This document shows positions 60,691 through 64,000 of a stretch of DNA of 64,000 nt, piece after piece. Source of the DNA: Protonemura montana (Eukaryota > Arthropoda > Insecta > Plecoptera > Nemouridae). The stretch lies in NCBI GenBank assembly GCA_947568835.1, contig OX387605.1, positions 15,566,418 to 15,630,417 of the forward strand, written 5' to 3'. The stretch's first letter is position 1; every line of letters starts with the position of its first letter. The notes beneath the pieces were generated by a model. That model was not told the origin of the DNA, made no database searches, and was given only the letters and a program-made list of their open reading frames with translations. Both the position numbers and the translations under genes were made by a program.

Positions 60691-61336
60691 CAATGGGTAA
60701 CACCGCAGATCGAATGCTTGTACGGTCATTTCCCGTTTCATACAGATACAAGTGAAATTTTTTTAGGCTTTAAAAATAAGATATTTTTATGTACCTATAG
60801 CAATTCTTAAAGTGATCGGAACACGTATTGAAAATGTTCGGATAAAATAAGAAGTTGCTTGCCGACTTCTTGGCTTAGGACGAATGTCTGACCATGGAAT
60901 TACATCATTTTTACTCCCTATATCTAGTAGGTTTGCAAGATATCCTCATTTGAAACTTGCGACACACGCGTGTAATAGTTGTGATCTCACAGCGTGTGCG
61001 CGTGTACATTTTTTGGTTGTCTCCTTGCAATGCAGTTCTTACCGGAAGTTGGTCGACTCGACTTCCGGATGACTACCTATCGAGCAAGAAGACTGTCAGA
61101 GTTGGCGGTCCAGTGAGAGAGATAAGGGCCTCCACAACTTCCTTTCTGCAATCGCCGAAGACTTCCAGATCTCATGAGCGCCAGTTACCGCATTAACGGG
61201 ATCAGGGTCGGTCCTGCTTTGTTTTCTACGGCCATAGACAGTGGATTTGACTTACTATCTCAAAGAAAATGGTATTCTATCGTGTTAGTTTCTCTTCTGT
61301 TCTTGTCCAATCAACGAGAAAAATAACAAATCTCAA
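60691..61336. other. Upstream of the ankyrin gene; no exon certain
   Basis: An open stretch at 60957-61196 (79 aa, plus) could be 5' UTR or a leader exon of the gene to its right, but shows no motif. Confidence 0.35.
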
Positions 61337-62857
61337 ATGAAGCTAGCTCGTATTGTTCCTCTTCAGGATGGTGATCAGCGACACATCAAGGAGATTATTG
61401 GGATGATCCACCGGAAGAGCAGGAGTTCGAAAATCTCCTGTTCCGACGAGCGGGGATCTGTCAAGAGTTCGGAGGAAGCAGTCGAGGTAAGACATTGATC
61501 GTAAGAATTACGGTTTGTCGCTTTTTTTTCAAGAATCGATACTGAAGATGCATTTTCATTTTGGTATAGAGGAAGCATCATTATATCATAATTCTGTTGT
61601 GTGAACACATTAATACCAGCAAGAAGTGTCAGAAGTTATTCCCAGCTCACCGCGGTGATAAGAATGCGACGCACGCCGACCAGGACGCTTGTTTCCTTTT
61701 CACCCTAAAAGGAGCGCTACTATTGAGTTGCTTTGACACGAGTCAAAAGTTTGGCAACAGCCACTCAAGACATATATGCTTTGAGCCTTTGAAATTCGTA
61801 GCTAATTTCTAACAGTTGTGGGTCCTCTAAGACCGGATTTACCAAATTATTCAGCTTTGAGTATAGAGATTCTATTTGGCCCAACAGCTTAATTACACTG
61901 CATTTCGTTAGAAGTCGTCATAGCAATCATTTTTTAAACATACTCGAATAGACGCAAACATCTCTGTTGATATGGCCTTGCTCCCTCTTGAAACTGCCTT
62001 TTGTCATTATGCGTTGCAGCGAATGAAATGGGTAGACGAGGACGAACTGAGCAGCGACGCCGACGCCGATCACGACACGATCTCGAGCGAACGCGACGAC
62101 GGTGTCGGCGCCGCGACGCGCGGAGATTACATCCGAGCACGGCGCAACCAGAAGCAGGTGAACCCAAAGCAATATCAAGCGAAGAGACGGTTTCCCTCGC
62201 AATACCTTAAAAATAATGGGAGACCTCTGGAGGCCCCACTTTTCATTGGTCATGAAAGTTATTTTTTTAGGAACATGCCATAAGATTTTCTTACAACCAT
62301 GTCGCTTACAGCTAACGGAAGCTTTCTATGTCAAACTCACGGCCACACCGAATTGCTCATGAGCCATGAAGTTTGTAATCTTCCTCTAGGCTTCTCGGCG
62401 ATCTACGCCCCGTACCATTTCTAACGTCAGATACTTTTTCTTAGATGTCAACCATGCCACATGTTCCAGTAAACATCATTGGGATGTCTATCCCTCGTCG
62501 ATGCGATCCTGGAAGCTACAATTTAGGGTGTGATTGATTTTTTCATTGTTAGGTATATCTAAAGACGTTCACAGCACAGCGAAGGTGCCGATTTGTGTAT
62601 AATGAGAGGATATAGCGTTTCAACCCGTTTCCACAGCCTGTATGGAGCCGGACAGAGATCATGGCCAGTCTGCGTTGTGAGCCTGGTGGAGAAGAGATCG
62701 CAGCGATGCTGGAGGCTGGGGACTCGGACAGGGTGGTAGACCACTCTAAAGCAGCTAGCGTTGGACTCCTGCTGGCTGCGTACATGGACAACGTGCAGCT
62801 GCTGGACAGGCTCATCGAGCTGCGCTTGACGCTGGACAACGCGGACAGCATGGGCAG
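61337..62857 (+). CDS. Ankyrin-repeat protein, first visible exons (partial)
   Basis: Three exons joined in phase 0: 61337-61486 (or 61367-61486 if the CTTCAG at 61361-61366 is a splice acceptor rather than coding after the ATG at 61337), 62020-62157 and 62658-62857. They give about 162 residues, ending in phase 2 at a GTGGGG donor, so the gene continues to the right, probably beyond the window. Exon 1 is basic and Ser-rich (MIHRKSRSSKISCSDERGS). Exon 2 is acidic (DEDELSSDADADHDT) and ends basic (RARRNQKQ). Exon 3 contains an ankyrin-like unit: AASVGLLLAAYMDNVQLLDR, LIELRLTLDNADSMGR, which would run into TALH in the next exon. A disordered N-terminus before ankyrin repeats fits TRPA-type channels among others, but no membrane segment is in view, so I do not assign one. 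Confidence 0.65.
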
Positions 62858-64000
62858 GTGGGGTTCATGACACACGACACGTTCATGACACGTTGGACAG
62901 CGAGAGTGTATGTCAGGAGCGTAATTCAACTCGAGGCTTTCTAACTGAACTGCTTGCAAAACTATATATTTTTTTAATTGTCTCGAAATGTAAAAAAATA
63001 TTGCCAATAATGCAGTGTCAAGGATTTGTTAATCATGCAAAGACAGCACAACGACAGTGTATTGCTGGGAAATAACCGCAAGTTGAATCAAAGCCGACAC
63101 CAACTGAGCACGTGATGTCCGACTGTTTTATTTATTCGACACTACCTACTGAATGAGATTTCATCAAAATGATGGTCTACAATGGCATATAGAACCCCCT
63201 CCCCCCTTTGCCTTGTGTTAAGCCACTTGCTCAGCGTCCATTCCCTCGATCCAAGACATATTTATAAACACGATGCCCACGCCATGGAAACCGCCAAGAG
63301 GTGCAAAAGCGAAGCATATGGTAGTGATTATTTTTGGGAAATCCGAAACACATGCTCCTTGGCTGCTCTGACAAATCCATATCAAGTTTCAGGAAGTTTT
63401 AAAAGTACATAAGAGAACAAGCATTTTGTCCGTGTTTTGTCTTCGTGGCCTTTAAGAACGAGATTCCAGCCTCCTTGGTAAAGATGGTCACTGTATAGGT
63501 ACACGACATCACGTTATATGTACAATCTGCATTACATTAAACTTTCCCATTAAACTTTACATTACTTTTTATTCGCACTGGAAATAAAAATTGAACGTCA
63601 AGTCACATAAGAAATGCAACACGAGAAACTAAGTCAGCAGAGTCGATGAATATCGTTTATCACTACGGCAATTCTTATCACTCGAACACACTAACCACAC
63701 AGCAAAGGGGGTCCGAATTAAGCAGTAGTATGTGAGTTGGATTTGGGTGAGATTGAACCTGGACATTGAGTCTAAGTCTTAAAACTAAGAAAGAGGGTAA
63801 ACCTTTTACTGCAGAGTAACCATCGATAATATCTTTTCGTAGATACTGAAATTGCTGAAATCAACTCAAATTAATCACGTCACTCTTATCTCTCACATCA
63901 CACACGGCAGCTGCGTACGCAGCGGGTGCACTAATAATGTGAATTTTAAGTAGACCAACCATCGAACTTGAAGGCCAACATCCCCAGCTTTAAGAAAATT
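62858..64000 (+). other. Probably intron of the ankyrin gene; no exon found
   Basis: After the donor at 62858 no continuation of the ankyrin repeat (TALH-type start in the right phase) was found. Short frames at 62893-63075 and 63182-63412 have no motifs. The next exon presumably lies past 64000. Confidence 0.4.

Noticed and set aside
62549-63007. 152-aa minus-strand frame
   Set aside because: Antisense of the ankyrin exon at 62658-62857, whose splice sites and repeat motif support the plus strand.

Overview
The window is nuclear DNA of an arthropod. TTAGG-type telomeric repeats, chitin-binding peritrophin domains, GT-AG introns splitting genes into short exons, 5S rRNA-derived SINEs, jockey/CR1-like LINEs and hAT transposons all agree with that. 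Class and species cannot be read from the sequence; intron density and repeat load argue against a very compact genome. No LTR retroelement, virus-like element or CRISPR array was recognised.

Left part (0.4-17.3 kb): five tandem minus-strand genes encode one family of small secreted peptides (72-91 aa). I reconstructed every gene from four exons with identical intron phases (1, 0, 1). The family is not one I recognise. Promoter regions and 3' flanks were duplicated with the genes. SINEs, a nested LINE tail and an intronic minisatellite lie between and inside them.

18.0-28.6 kb: three blocks of TTAGG / TTAGG-TTCGG telomere-like repeats, separated by a repeated AT-rich spacer, run straight into a tandem array of a 1,640-bp unit (four exact-length copies plus a stub). 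Each unit carries about four tRNA-like Pol III promoter heads and three TGACGTCA palindromes. A diverged inverted copy of the unit, a LINE 3' end and a 9-bp minisatellite follow.

29.1-36.0 kb: a secreted chitin-binding protein (840 aa, five CBM14 domains, about 49 Val-Ile-Pro-Glu repeats), a 5'-truncated LINE, and a small acidic secreted protein, all on the minus strand. 37.4-42.4 kb is repeat-rich: SINE pieces, a 764-bp hAT MITE with an exact 8-bp target duplication, a perfect 57-bp-arm palindrome and a probable LINE relic.

42.4-64.0 kb: an intact five-exon gene for a Met/Gln-rich 540-aa protein with a triplicated exon segment; a long stretch with nothing convincing; the 3' seven exons of COQ6 (ubiquinone biosynthesis monooxygenase, minus strand), whose largest intron holds two hAT-type elements; and, on the plus strand, the first visible exons of an ankyrin-repeat gene that appears to continue past the right edge. 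Apart from the peptide cluster the genes look functionally unrelated.
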